Of a DNA stretch of 32,381 bases, positions 1 through 6,924 are shown one piece after another. The notes under the pieces are model-generated. The model saw only the letters and a program-made list of their open reading frames with translations, had not been told where the DNA came from and searched no databases. A program made the position numbers and the translations under genes. Positions within the stretch are counted from its first letter, which is position 1, and every line of letters begins with the position of its first letter. The stretch comes from Lachnospiraceae bacterium G11 (GTDB lineage Bacteria > Bacillota > Clostridia > Lachnospirales > Lachnospiraceae), in the NCBI GenBank assembly GCA_900103495.1, contig FMWZ01000021.1, forward strand, positions 33,065 to 65,445. The letters run 5' to 3'.

Positions 1-62
1 ATCTCTCGGCGAAAGTATACAGTGGACTGTTCTTTCCGAAGGGGTCAAATGTACATATAAAG
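1..62 (-). pseudogene. Truncated Rpn-family nuclease fragment
   Basis: These bases match 4313-4374, inside the intact Rpn gene at 3870-4736, with about three differences. On the minus strand they read openly as FICTFDPFGKNSPLYTF. The homology stops at about base 62, and a palindromic repeat starts at 66, so the N-terminal half and the start are absent. The rest of the gene lies outside the window. I infer a third paralogue that lost its 5' part by recombination or deletion at the repeat. Confidence 0.75.
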
Positions 63-65
63 ACG

Positions 66-118
66 GTGCAGGTTGGGGACAGGCCCAAATTGCACGGTGC
101 AGGTTTGGGACAGGTTTG
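66..118. repeat. Modular palindromic repeat, about 1.5 units
   Basis: One 30-bp unit begins GTGCAGGTTGGGGACAG and ends AAATTGCAC. It is joined by one G to a half unit ending GGGACAGGTTTGG. The same half unit and the following bases recur at 3593-3640 and 5059-5110. Confidence 0.85.
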
Positions 119-138
119 GAGATGCAGAAGTTTTTACC

Positions 139-170
139 AAATAAAAATGGGCCTTCCGATGGGAAGGCCC
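139..170 (-). terminator. Rho-independent terminator of the first Rpn gene
   Basis: The stem GGGCCTTCC/GGAAGGCCC (149-170) is followed on the minus strand by ATTTTTATTT. It lies 22 bases beyond the Rpn stop. The same hairpin with small loop changes recurs at 1247, 3645, 4922, 5111, 6004, 8568 and 9465. Confidence 0.85.
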
Positions 171-191
171 GTTGTTAACTATTGAGATTTA

Positions 192-1058
192 CTAAGCCAG
201 GACGTGGCTGCCTGCGTATTCGTCGTAGAGGATTTTGGCTTCTTCTTCAGAGAGGCCGAAGGTTTTCACAAGTCTGGAGATGATATCGTTCTCGGAGCAG
301 TTCATTTCAAGCATAATGTCGATGGCTCCCTTGATACCCTCTTCGCGACCTTCCATACGACCTTCTTCGCGGCCTTCCATACGACCCTCATTTTTAGCAT
401 CGGTATAAAAGAGACTGTTGTTCATATATTCTGCCTCCAATTCCTCGTTGTTCCTTGCACGCTCAACTGCCTTTTCCAAGTCATTGGTTAATTCATCTGA
501 CGGTTCTCCGCTGTTAATGTAATTATATAGTTTTTTCAGCGATTTTGGTATATCTTTTTTCGATGTTCTGGTGTTGAAAAAAATCTTTTTTGTCCCGTCG
601 CAAAGCTTTAAATCCGGCAGTTCATCGCACTTTTCCTCAAAACTGTATTGCGTGAGATCATATCCAAACGGGTCGAAAGTGCATATGAATATTACGTTGC
701 TCTCCGAGAGCTCCGAATACTCCTTGCCCTCCCCCAGAATATTCCTGTCAATCATGGACTGATAATATCTTGATCTCTTTGGAAGATTCAGGCTGTTGAT
801 ACTCTTTCTGTTAAGGTTTTGCATCTCCATGTCATAGACGGTGTTTTTGCTTTCCTCTTTCGCGTAGATGTCAAGCCTGATTGACTTGCCATCCTTAGTT
901 TGCTTGATCACCTTCTCATAAGCGGGCGTTGTCAGTTCCCCGATCTGTGTCTGCAAAAGTCGCTCTATAACTCTCCTGCACAGATTGGGGTCTCGCATCA
1001 CTGCTGTAAACATGAAGTAATCCGAGAAGCATAAGCTTCGATATTCTTTTTTAGGCAC
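192..1058 (-). CDS. Rpn-family PD-(D/E)XK nuclease / putative transposase
   Basis: This 288-aa protein belongs to the Rpn/YhgA-like group (PD-(D/E)XK nuclease family transposase). Known members are DNA nucleases that promote RecA-independent recombination, and some act in phage defence. The catalytic pattern is visible: RLDIYAKEE (Asp63) followed by YDMEMQ (Glu78, Gln80). An FICTFDPFG strand follows, and the C-terminal part has the EGRMEGREEG-rich helix and SENDIISRLVKTFGLSEEEA ending typical of Clostridia members. The start is GTG at 1058, with GGAAGG seven bases upstream. The leader carries a TATAAT (1098-1103) and an inverted repeat (1127-1151). A terminator follows at 170-139. It is paralogous to 3870-4736. 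The family is certain by motif; the cellular role is inference. Confidence 0.9.
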   Translation of the reverse strand: MPKKEYRSLCFSDYFMFTAVMRDPNLCRRVIERLLQTQIGELTTPAYEKVIKQTKDGKSIRLDIYAKEESKNTVYDMEMQNLNRKSINSLNLPKRSRYYQSMIDRNILGEGKEYSELSESNVIFICTFDPFGYDLTQYSFEEKCDELPDLKLCDGTKKIFFNTRTSKKDIPKSLKKLYNYINSGEPSDELTNDLEKAVERARNNEELEAEYMNNSLFYTDAKNEGRMEGREEGRMEGREEGIKGAIDIMLEMNCSENDIISRLVKTFGLSEEEAKILYDEYAGSHVLA

Positions 1059-1063
1059 GGTAA

Positions 1064-1300
1064 TTCCTTCCCGGGGGCTGTCCTAAGCCTCCCTTACATT
1101 ATATTTTGGTTTGTTTTGGGGATTTCTTAGGATACCGGATGGGAATCCTAATGCGTGGCTGAATGCCACATGAAATCTAATGGGATAGTACATGATGCTT
1201 TGCTATGGTGCAAGTAGAAAAAATTATGAAATTTGGGTTACATAAAGGGCCTTCCGTTGTCGGAAGGCCCTTGGTTGTTGAGGTTGGTACGTTGTGCATG
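1064..1300 (-). repeat. Rpn leader cassette, copy A
   Basis: This non-coding leader is shared with 4740-4985 (upstream of the second Rpn gene) and 9331-9529 (no Rpn gene). In minus-strand order it holds a GGGCCTTCC hairpin (1247-1270), a TGGC/GCCA hairpin, the inverted repeat TTAGGATACC/GGGAATCCTAA (1127-1151) and TATAAT (1098-1103). The terminator probably insulates the Rpn promoter from upstream transcription. Confidence 0.8.
1098..1103 (-). promoter_or_regulatory. Putative -10 box of the first Rpn gene
   Basis: TATAAT lies about 40 bases before the GTG start. No good -35 is visible at 16-18 bp. The 25-bp inverted repeat at 1127-1151 occupies the -35 region and could be an operator. Confidence 0.5.
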
Positions 1301-1334
1301 TTGCCGATAGCTGCGTTTCGCAGCATACTAAATC

Positions 1335-1457
1335 CTTCCTGCTTGATTACTTTTCTATCTGTCTCGAAACGGTTGTCAACCCCGTAGCCGCCCTCGGCGG
1401 TGCCGTAGGCAGGGTTTACAAGCGGAGCGAGGCAGATACACTCGTGTAAGCAGGAAG
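1335..1457. repeat. Long imperfect hairpin element
   Basis: The ends CTTCCTGCTT (1335-1344) and AAGCAGGAAG (1448-1457) are perfectly inverted. The arms stay alignable inward (TATCTGTCTCG against TATCTGCCTCG, then CGGTTGTCAA against CGCTTGTAAA). The apex contains GCCGCCCTCGGCGG. No coding or other function is recognised. It occurs once in the window and differs from the GTGCAGGTTGG repeats. Confidence 0.6.
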
Positions 1458-1498
1458 AATTGAATTTCACCTGCGTTCGGGGTTATGGCAATTTGGCG

Positions 1499-1565
1499 GT
1501 GCAGGTTGGGGACAGTCCTGAAACGCACGCGAGCATGCATTTCACGACAGTCCCCAATCTGCACC
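1499..1565. repeat. Modular palindromic repeat, divergent loop
   Basis: Arms GTGCAGGTTGGGGAC and GTCCCCAATCTGCAC flank a central AAACGCACGC...TGCATTT hairpin. It lies upstream of the FecR-domain gene, 40 bases from its -10 box. Confidence 0.8.
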
Positions 1566-1605
1566 TTAGTGGACTGGTGGTTGCGGCAGGGGTGGAAAAA
1601 AGGAG

Positions 1606-1611
1606 TATAAT
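1606..1611 (+). promoter_or_regulatory. Putative -10 box of the FecR-domain lipoprotein gene
   Basis: A perfect TATAAT lies 37 bases before the ATG. The nearest -35-like hexamer, TTGCGG at 1581-1586, is 19 bp away, so the -35 is weak. Confidence 0.5.
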
Positions 1612-1648
1612 GGGGGGTAGATAAAATTTTTCAAAGGCAGGCACAACT

Positions 1649-3559
1649 ATGAAAAAGAACACTATTATTAAAGCTTTTGCGACGTTTGTGGCCGGCTGTC
1701 TTGTTATGGGGACAGTGGGATGCGGAAGCGGGGCACAGACTAAGGAGCCCTTTGTTATCACAAACACTGTGGGAACCGTTATGGTTTCCGAAAACGGAGA
1801 GAATTCGGTTTCTACCAAGGATGATGGAAGCGTCGACTTCGACCTGGACGATACCAAAAAAGTCGGCTTGGATGTAAACTCTTCCGCTACAGTTACAGCT
1901 GACGGCAATAAAAAGATTGTCCGTTTGGAGAATGGCGGACTGTATTTTTACACAACGGAAAAAGTCGCCGAAGGCGAGGAATTCATCATCGAGATGGACT
2001 CCTTAAAGGTCCGGATTACGGGCACCTCGGGGTACATTATTTATAATGAAAAAACCGGCGTTGCTAAGATAACGCTTTCGTCGGGGCAAGTGCACCTTAT
2101 TGGTACCAATCCGGTTACCGGCGGAACTAATGAAGTTGACATAACGGCCGGGGAGTCTGCGCAGGTATGCCTTCTTAATTACGAGGAAGGGGCTGACAGT
2201 GTAAGGTTTGAAATGGGCAAGGTCACCCCCGCTGATTTGCCGCCGCTTCTGGTGCAGAAGATTGTTGCGGTTCCGGAAGTTTTTGACAGAGTTGTGCAGG
2301 AGACCGGCTGGGATGCCGGTGACATGACCACCATCGCGGCCAGCGCAAGCTGCGTTAATGCTGCTGTTCCGGGATCGGATCAATATGCAGCGGCTTCGGC
2401 GGCGGCCCAGAGTGCGGCCATGATGCCGCTTACAACGCGGTACGAAAAGGCTGAGGATGCTGAAGCGGCCGGAGTTAGTCTGGTTGGGGATAATGAGGTT
2501 GTTGTTTCGGGCGGCGACGTGCCCGATGAGGCTGCGGTGAATGCGATGCCGGAGGTGGCGCAGCGTTCCGTGGATACGTCATCGGCGGATTTGTCTGCTA
2601 TCGAGCCGAAGCAGCAGCCGGATGATTCCAAAGAAAGCCGTGGAGGGCTTGAAGTTGCTGGTAAGGCGAAGACAGAAGATATAACACCGGGTTACGAGGT
2701 TAACATAAAAATACCAGACAAGGCTGGTACGGGGGAAGTGAATGTTACACCTACCAGCGGCTCTGCATCGGACGGAGGTTCTTCAAGCGGAAGTTCTTCG
2801 TCGGGCGGAGATTCTTCGTCCGGTGACTCTGCTTTCGGCGGAGGCGGAGGTTCTTCATCCAGTGGTTCTTCGGGCAGTTCGAGTTCCGGAGGCTCGTCGG
2901 GTGGTGGCAGCTCGGCTTCCGGCACAGAATCCGGTTCAGGCACAACCACGCCTGCATCTACTTATCCCGTGACTGTGACATTTGATACCAATGAATTACA
3001 GGCGTGGATTATCGAGGAAGGAAGTTCCTCACAGGGTTTGATCAGCAAAAACTTTAGCGAGGGAGAGACAGTGAAGATTGGGGCAAACAAGCTTGATCAC
3101 CACGAAGCACCAATCCTTAGCCTGCCAGGTTTAGCTTTCAATACTACGGACGGAGAAGGTTTTACCGTGCTTTATACATTCACGATGCCCGCTTCCGATG
3201 TACTGGCAATACTTACCTCAGCAGAGGAAGAGAAATATAGTGTGAGTGTACAGTATGACCCCGGTTGCTCGCTTTTGGTAGACAATGGAGTATCGTTGGT
3301 GCCCGCGATAAAGGAAGGATATGAAACCAGCTATTATTACGGTGATTCAGTTGACATTTATATAAAGAATCTTCCGACTGATATAACCGATCCTGATAAT
3401 CCAGGTCTGATTTCCATGTACAAAGGCGAAGTCGTTAATGATACAGAACACTTCGTTGAAAACATAACAACGGAGACTAATGATGCCGGCGAACAGCATG
3501 TTCAATTCAGCATGCCGGACAGCAACGTCATCATCTACTTCGCCCCCGCCACCCCCTAA
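1649..3559 (+). CDS. FecR-domain lipoprotein with Ser/Gly linker and C-terminal beta repeats
   Basis: This 636-aa exported protein has a Lys-rich, hydrophobic signal peptide with the lipobox MGTVGC (Cys25), so it should be anchored to the outer face of the membrane. Residues about 30-200 resemble a FecR beta-sandwich: VITNTVGTVMVSENGE, then LENGGLYFYTTEKVAEGEEF and GTSGYIIYNEKTGVAKI. A middle segment rich in Ala and acidic residues follows. A low-complexity Ser/Gly linker spans about 369-437. Two related C-terminal domains then begin YPVTVTFDTN and YSVSVQYDPG and end in FTMPASD and FSMPDSN, resembling bacterial surface repeat domains. No TonB receptor or sigma gene adjoins it, so a classical FecR signalling role is unlikely. 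A surface or matrix role is inference. The stop is one base before a palindromic repeat. The start is supported by AAAGGCAGG. Confidence 0.82.
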   Translation: MKKNTIIKAFATFVAGCLVMGTVGCGSGAQTKEPFVITNTVGTVMVSENGENSVSTKDDGSVDFDLDDTKKVGLDVNSSATVTADGNKKIVRLENGGLYFYTTEKVAEGEEFIIEMDSLKVRITGTSGYIIYNEKTGVAKITLSSGQVHLIGTNPVTGGTNEVDITAGESAQVCLLNYEEGADSVRFEMGKVTPADLPPLLVQKIVAVPEVFDRVVQETGWDAGDMTTIAASASCVNAAVPGSDQYAAASAAAQSAAMMPLTTRYEKAEDAEAAGVSLVGDNEVVVSGGDVPDEAAVNAMPEVAQRSVDTSSADLSAIEPKQQPDDSKESRGGLEVAGKAKTEDITPGYEVNIKIPDKAGTGEVNVTPTSGSASDGGSSSGSSSSGGDSSSGDSAFGGGGGSSSSGSSGSSSSGGSSGGGSSASGTESGSGTTTPASTYPVTVTFDTNELQAWIIEEGSSSQGLISKNFSEGETVKIGANKLDHHEAPILSLPGLAFNTTDGEGFTVLYTFTMPASDVLAILTSAEEEKYSVSVQYDPGCSLLVDNGVSLVPAIKEGYETSYYYGDSVDIYIKNLPTDITDPDNPGLISMYKGEVVNDTEHFVENITTETNDAGEQHVQFSMPDSNVIIYFAPATP

Positions 3560-3560
3560 T

Positions 3561-3615
3561 GTGCAGGTTGGGGACAGGCCCCATTTTGCACCGTGCAAGT
3601 TTGGGACAGGTTTGG
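3561..3615. repeat. Modular palindromic repeat, about 1.5 units
   Basis: It starts one base after the FecR-domain stop codon. A 31-bp unit (GTGCAGGTTGGGGACAG to ATTTTGCAC) is joined to the half unit GTGCAAGTTTGGGACAGG. Confidence 0.85.
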
Positions 3616-3644
3616 AGATGCAGAAGTTTTTACCAAATAAAAAT

Positions 3645-3667
3645 GGGCCTTCCTATTGGGAAGGCCC
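3645..3667 (-). terminator. Terminator of the first 13-aa peptide unit
   Basis: Stem GGGCCTTCC/GGAAGGCCC with ATTTTTATTT following on the minus strand. It ends the micro-ORF unit 13 bases after its TAA and is convergent with the FecR-domain gene. Confidence 0.8.
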
Positions 3668-3679
3668 TTAGTGTCTCTA

Positions 3680-3721
3680 TTATCTGAATGCTGCGAATGT
3701 GATGTGTAAGAATCTGAACAT
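3680..3721 (-). CDS. 13-residue micro-ORF, copy 1
   Basis: The ATG-to-TAA frame encodes MFRFLHITFAAFR. A perfect AAAGGAG (3730-3736) sits eight bases upstream. A sigma-A promoter (TTAACT, 17 bp, TATTAT) lies about 50 bases before the start, and a terminator follows. It is therefore a complete transcription unit of about 110 nt with no other gene in it. An almost identical unit is at 5146-5187, with the peptide unchanged. The peptide is hydrophobic and basic. It could be a small toxic or membrane-active peptide, or the marker ORF of an sRNA. No family is recognised. Confidence 0.5.
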   Translation of the reverse strand: MFRFLHITFAAFR

Positions 3722-3770
3722 GATATCGGCTCCTTTCGTTTGTCTGGTGTTGTTTGCTCTTTCTGATATC

Positions 3771-3799
3771 ATAATACTTCTTCTTACACCTATAGTTAA
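3771..3799 (-). promoter_or_regulatory. Promoter of the first 13-aa peptide unit
   Basis: -35 TTAACT (3794-3799), 17-bp spacer, -10 TATTAT (3771-3776). Both hexamers and the spacing are kept in the second copy despite spacer substitutions. Confidence 0.65.
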
Positions 3800-3829
3800 C
3801 ACCTTATTCGTATAGTTTGGATATTTTTT

Positions 3830-3848
3830 ATTCTACGGTTCGTAGAAT
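3830..3848. promoter_or_regulatory. Inverted repeat upstream of the first peptide unit
   Basis: ATTCTACG-GTT-CGTAGAAT is a perfect 8-bp inverted repeat about 31 bp upstream of the -35. It marks the edge of the duplicated unit and lies just past the end of the second Rpn gene. The second copy (5296-5314) has one arm change. Operator or terminator is undecided. Confidence 0.5.
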
Positions 3849-3869
3849 ATGCTGTGGGCGGCATTTCTT

Positions 3870-4736
3870 CTAAGATATTACATTGCTAGCTGCATATTCA
3901 TCGTAGCGGGTTTTGGCTTCTTCTTCTGAGAGGCCGAAGGTTTTTATGAGTTTCGCGATAATATCTGTCTCGGAGCAGTTCATTTCGAGCATAATATCGA
4001 TGGCGCCTTCAATGCGACCTTCTTCGCGGCCTTTCTTTTCGCCTTTTTCTTCACCTATTTTGACGCCTTCATAAATAGCATCCTGGATAAACAAATCTGT
4101 TCTCATATACTCGCCTCTCAATTCTGCATCCATACGCGCAACTTTGACAGCATCATCCAACTCTTCGGTAAGTTCGTCATCTACCTTACCTGTGTTAATG
4201 TAATTATACAGCGCTTCCATATCCTTAGGCAATAAGGTTAAATCACTAGCTTTGGTATTAAAAAATAGTTTCTTGATACCGCTTTCCAATTCCATCTCAG
4301 GGTACTCCTCACATCTCTCGGTGAAAGTATACAGCGGACTGTTCTTTCCGAAGGGGTCAAATGTACATATGAAGATAATGTTGCTGTCTCCCAGATTTCT
4401 ATAGTTACTTTTCTCATTTAGAGATTGCATGTCTACTATGGCCTGATAGTATCTGCTTCTTTTAGCAAGGCTCAGATCCTCCAAAGATTTATTGTTGAGG
4501 TTCTGCATCTCCGCATCGTATTGTGTGTTACTATCCTTTTCTTTTGCGAAAATATCAAGTCTGATTGCTTTCCCATCTTTTGTAATTTTGACGGTTTTCT
4601 CGTTTTCGCAAACAGTAAGCTCGCCAATTGGTCTTTGCAGCAGTGTCTCAAGCACCTTTCTGCAAAGCTCCGGATTCTTCATTATCGCTCCGAACATAAA
4701 ATTGTCCGAGAACAATAATTCCTCAAATTGTTTCAT
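3870..4736 (-). CDS. Rpn-family PD-(D/E)XK nuclease / putative transposase, second copy
   Basis: This 288-aa paralogue of 192-1058 is clearly diverged but collinear. It has RLDIFAKEKDSNTQYDAEMQ with the catalytic Asp, Glu and Gln kept, FICTFDPFGKNSPLY in the middle, and a charged EKGEKKGREEGRIEG helix before SETDIIAKLIKTFGLSEEEA. The ATG is preceded by AAAGGA at good spacing, within leader cassette copy B. The product is probably a nuclease linked to recombination or defence (family knowledge). Two full copies plus the fragment at base 1, all on the same strand within 5 kb, suggest local duplication. No inactivating change is visible. Confidence 0.9.
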   Translation of the reverse strand: MKQFEELLFSDNFMFGAIMKNPELCRKVLETLLQRPIGELTVCENEKTVKITKDGKAIRLDIFAKEKDSNTQYDAEMQNLNNKSLEDLSLAKRSRYYQAIVDMQSLNEKSNYRNLGDSNIIFICTFDPFGKNSPLYTFTERCEEYPEMELESGIKKLFFNTKASDLTLLPKDMEALYNYINTGKVDDELTEELDDAVKVARMDAELRGEYMRTDLFIQDAIYEGVKIGEEKGEKKGREEGRIEGAIDIMLEMNCSETDIIAKLIKTFGLSEEEAKTRYDEYAASNVIS

Positions 4737-4739
4737 GAT

Positions 4740-4985
4740 ACTTCCTTTCCGGGAGCTGTCCTAAGCCTCCCTTTACGTTTTATATTTTGGTTTGTTGTGG
4801 GATTTCTTAGGAAGCCGGACGGGAATCCTAATGCGTGGCTGAATGCCATTGCAACCATGCTAGTACATGATGCTTTGCTATGGTGCAAGTAGAAAAAATT
4901 ATGAAATTTGGGTTACATAAAGGGCCTTCCAGTGTCGGAAGGCCCGTAGTTGGTGGGGTTGGAGTGTTGTGCAGGTTGACGATGT
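4740..4985 (-). repeat. Rpn leader cassette, copy B
   Basis: Near-identical to 1064-1300. It has a TATAAA-like -10, the inverted repeat around TTAGGA...GAATCCTAA with several stem changes, TGGC/GCCA, and the GGGCCTTCC hairpin at 4922-4945. It ends in a degenerate GTGCAGGTTGACGATG. Confidence 0.8.
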
Positions 4986-4996
4986 GGGCTGTGGAT

Positions 4997-5081
4997 GTGC
5001 AATTTGGGACTGTCCCCATTTTGCACCGTGCAGGTTGGGGACAGGCCCAAATTGCACGGTGCAAGTTTGGGACAGGTTTGG
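4997..5081. repeat. Modular palindromic repeat, about 2.5 units
   Basis: Units at 4997-5026 and 5028-5057 are joined by C. A half unit at 5059-5081 is joined by G and ends GGGACAGGTTTGG, as at 66-118 and 3561-3615. Confidence 0.85.
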
Positions 5082-5110
5082 AGATGCAGAAGTTTTTACC
5101 AAATAAAAAT

Positions 5111-5133
5111 GGGCCTTCCTTTTGGGAAGGCCC
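5111..5133 (-). terminator. Terminator of the second 13-aa peptide unit
   Basis: GGGCCTTCC/GGAAGGCCC hairpin with ATTTTTATTT on the minus strand. Confidence 0.8.
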
Positions 5134-5145
5134 TTAGTGTCTCTA

Positions 5146-5187
5146 TTATCTGAATGCTGCGAATGTGATGTGTAAGAATCTGAACAT
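5146..5187 (-). CDS. 13-residue micro-ORF, copy 2
   Basis: It encodes the same MFRFLHITFAAFR as 3680-3721. The ribosome binding site AAAGGAG, the promoter (TTAACT 5260-5265, TATTAT 5237-5242, 17-bp spacer) and the terminator are also the same. Substitutions fall in the spacer and upstream region but not in the ORF. This is weak evidence of constraint, because the duplication may be recent. Confidence 0.5.
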   Translation of the reverse strand: MFRFLHITFAAFR

Positions 5188-5236
5188 GATATCGGCTCCT
5201 TTCGTTTGTCTGGTGTTGTTTGCTCTTTCTGATATC

Positions 5237-5265
5237 ATAATACGGCTTCTTACGCTTATAGTTAA
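5237..5265 (-). promoter_or_regulatory. Promoter of the second 13-aa peptide unit
   Basis: TTAACT (5260-5265), 17-bp spacer, TATTAT (5237-5242). The ATTCTATG/CGTAGAAT inverted repeat lies at 5296-5314. Confidence 0.65.
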
Positions 5266-5319
5266 CACCAGATTCGTATAGTTTGGATATTTTTTATTCT
5301 ATGGTTCGTAGAATTTTAG

Positions 5320-5348
5320 GTGCAGGTGGGGACAGGCCTCAACTGCAC
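5320..5348. repeat. Modular palindromic repeat, single short unit
   Basis: GTGCAGGTGGGGACAGG paired with CTCAACTGCAC. It lies 6 bases beyond the stop of the secreted protein gene at 5355-5921. Confidence 0.75.
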
Positions 5349-5354
5349 CTTAAA

Positions 5355-5921
5355 TTATTGAATTACTCCATCTCTGTTAAATTGCTTATTGAATAGTTCT
5401 TTTCCGCTCTTATCGGTAATAGTTACTTCCATAGTTATCCCATTCAAACCACTTTCTTCTTCAAGATACCTAATAACCTCTATCATACTTTCTGAACTTC
5501 TAATAAATCCATCTGCAAAGACATCTTTGCATTCCTCAACCGAGTCTGCATTGAGTTCTATATTTATAGCGCCACGCATAAAGATTTTGTTTCCTACGCA
5601 TTCGCAATAAAAACCATCAGTGGTCAAGCCCGTATCATCTTCAATATGTAATATTTCATCTAAATCACCACTTTCACGCAAATAATCCTCAAGGGTGTAT
5701 TGAACTTCTGATGTGATTTTTTCCGAACTATATGATGCAGGTTGAGATTCTGAAGTGGTTTTTTCCGAAGCGGTCTGAACGCTTTCGCTTGTTTGATACT
5801 TGGATGTTTTGCTGTCCGAATTGTTTGAAATGAGATTCCTTGTGCTCTTGTGCTCCTTAATTACGACCAGCACAATGCACACTCCCAGAACAAGAAGTGA
5901 AAATACTAGAAATTTTTTCAT
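5355..5921 (-). CDS. Small membrane-anchored/exported protein of unknown function
   Basis: About 188 aa from the preferred ATG at 5921, which has GGGAGG upstream. An in-frame ATG eight codons earlier has a worse site. The N-terminus MKKFLVFSLLVLGVCIVLVV is a signal anchor. A Ser/Thr/Glu-rich linker (about 28-70) follows. A compact C-terminal domain contains TLEDYLRESGDLDEIL, FYCECVGNKIFMRGAI and the ending VTITDKSGKELFNKQF. The pattern resembles the DUF4854-type extracellular domain common in Lachnospiraceae, but I cannot confirm this. The promoter is TTGACA-18-TAGAAT. It is probably transcribed alone. Confidence 0.75.
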   Translation of the reverse strand: MKKFLVFSLLVLGVCIVLVVIKEHKSTRNLISNNSDSKTSKYQTSESVQTASEKTTSESQPASYSSEKITSEVQYTLEDYLRESGDLDEILHIEDDTGLTTDGFYCECVGNKIFMRGAINIELNADSVEECKDVFADGFIRSSESMIEVIRYLEEESGLNGITMEVTITDKSGKELFNKQFNRDGVIQ

Positions 5922-5943
5922 TTTATACTCCCTCCCATCCCAC

Positions 5944-5973
5944 ATTCTATTATTACTAAGGAATGGGTGTCAA
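5944..5973 (-). promoter_or_regulatory. Promoter of the small exported protein
   Basis: Consensus TTGACA (5968-5973), 18-bp spacer, TAGAAT (5944-5949). Confidence 0.65.
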
Positions 5974-6003
5974 CGGACTTGCCGTAATCTTAAGAATTAA
6001 AAA

Positions 6004-6026
6004 GGGCCTTCCTGTGGGGAAGGCCT
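6004..6026 (-). terminator. Terminator after the AbiE operon
   Basis: GGCCTTCC/GGAAGGCC hairpin followed on the minus strand by TTTTTAATT. It lies about 50 bases beyond the AbiEii stop. Confidence 0.75.
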
Positions 6027-6078
6027 TAGACTGCACTTCTTGTTAACTAACTGTTCTTTGTTGCAAGATATTCTTTTG

Positions 6079-6924
6079 TTAATCTGATATTCGCTTCCCT
6101 ATTTCTTCTACCGCATGAATAACTTCTTCATATGATACTTCAGAAGCATATTGATTATTCTTTCGGTAATTATCCCACAATCTCATAAGCGTAGTGTCAT
6201 GTTTCATTTCATCGCATATATCCGCCCACTCCGCCAGTTCCTTTTGGGAGTTTCGTTTTTGCGATGTTCGAGATACAGCTGCTTTTAACATATCAAAATC
6301 GATCTCATCTTTTGAGATACTGTAGAACATATGAAGGTCATAGAAGTCCCTTGCCCGCGTGCTTCCAATGTTCCTTCGTATAATTGTTTCATATTTCTCA
6401 GCGATAATTGTTTCTCTGTTATATGCCCTGACATATATCTCATCACCATCCAAAATGGTTCTGTAACTGTAGTCTATTGCTCTCGGTGTGATAACATCAC
6501 CTGTGGTAATATCTATCTTCATGTCACTGGCAATCTTCCCGTAATGACCCACAAGATGCACCCTATAGTTATTATAATCATCATCGTCACGTATTGGGTC
6601 GATCCTTATAAATTCGAAAGTTATACCATCGTATACATCTATGGAAATAATTTCTTTAATTACTCGTTCGATTTCTTCCTCATCCATGCTTATTCCCGTT
6701 ATTGTCGTATCAATGTCCGTAGTTGTTCGCTCGTTAACACCAACCATGGATGAAATCAGCAATCCCCCTTTAAGCACAAAATTCCAGGCATATTTGGATT
6801 TAGAAATACGTTCCAACACTCTTTCCATCAAAAACATCTGAAGGACTTCTTGTGGTTGTAAACCCCTTTTGCCAGAGAAACTCCTAACCTGACCCTTTAA
6901 CTGCTCCGGGGTTCTTTCTTTCAT
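6079..6924 (-). CDS. AbiEii/AbiGii-family nucleotidyltransferase toxin
   Basis: This 281-aa protein is the toxin half of a type IV AbiE-like system. The nucleotidyltransferase core is visible: KGGLL at 52-56, followed by RTTTDID at 66-72, whose two Asp residues fit the metal-binding pair. RETIIAEKYETIIRRN and STRARDFYDLHMF form the second family motif, with the Lys and Asp needed for NTP binding. Known relatives are NTP-transferring toxins causing reversible growth arrest or phage abortive infection; the substrate here is unknown. It overlaps the upstream antitoxin gene by four bases (ATGA), implying translational coupling. A terminator follows. All key motifs appear intact. Confidence 0.93.
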   Translation of the reverse strand: MKERTPEQLKGQVRSFSGKRGLQPQEVLQMFLMERVLERISKSKYAWNFVLKGGLLISSMVGVNERTTTDIDTTITGISMDEEEIERVIKEIISIDVYDGITFEFIRIDPIRDDDDYNNYRVHLVGHYGKIASDMKIDITTGDVITPRAIDYSYRTILDGDEIYVRAYNRETIIAEKYETIIRRNIGSTRARDFYDLHMFYSISKDEIDFDMLKAAVSRTSQKRNSQKELAEWADICDEMKHDTTLMRLWDNYRKNNQYASEVSYEEVIHAVEEIGKRISD

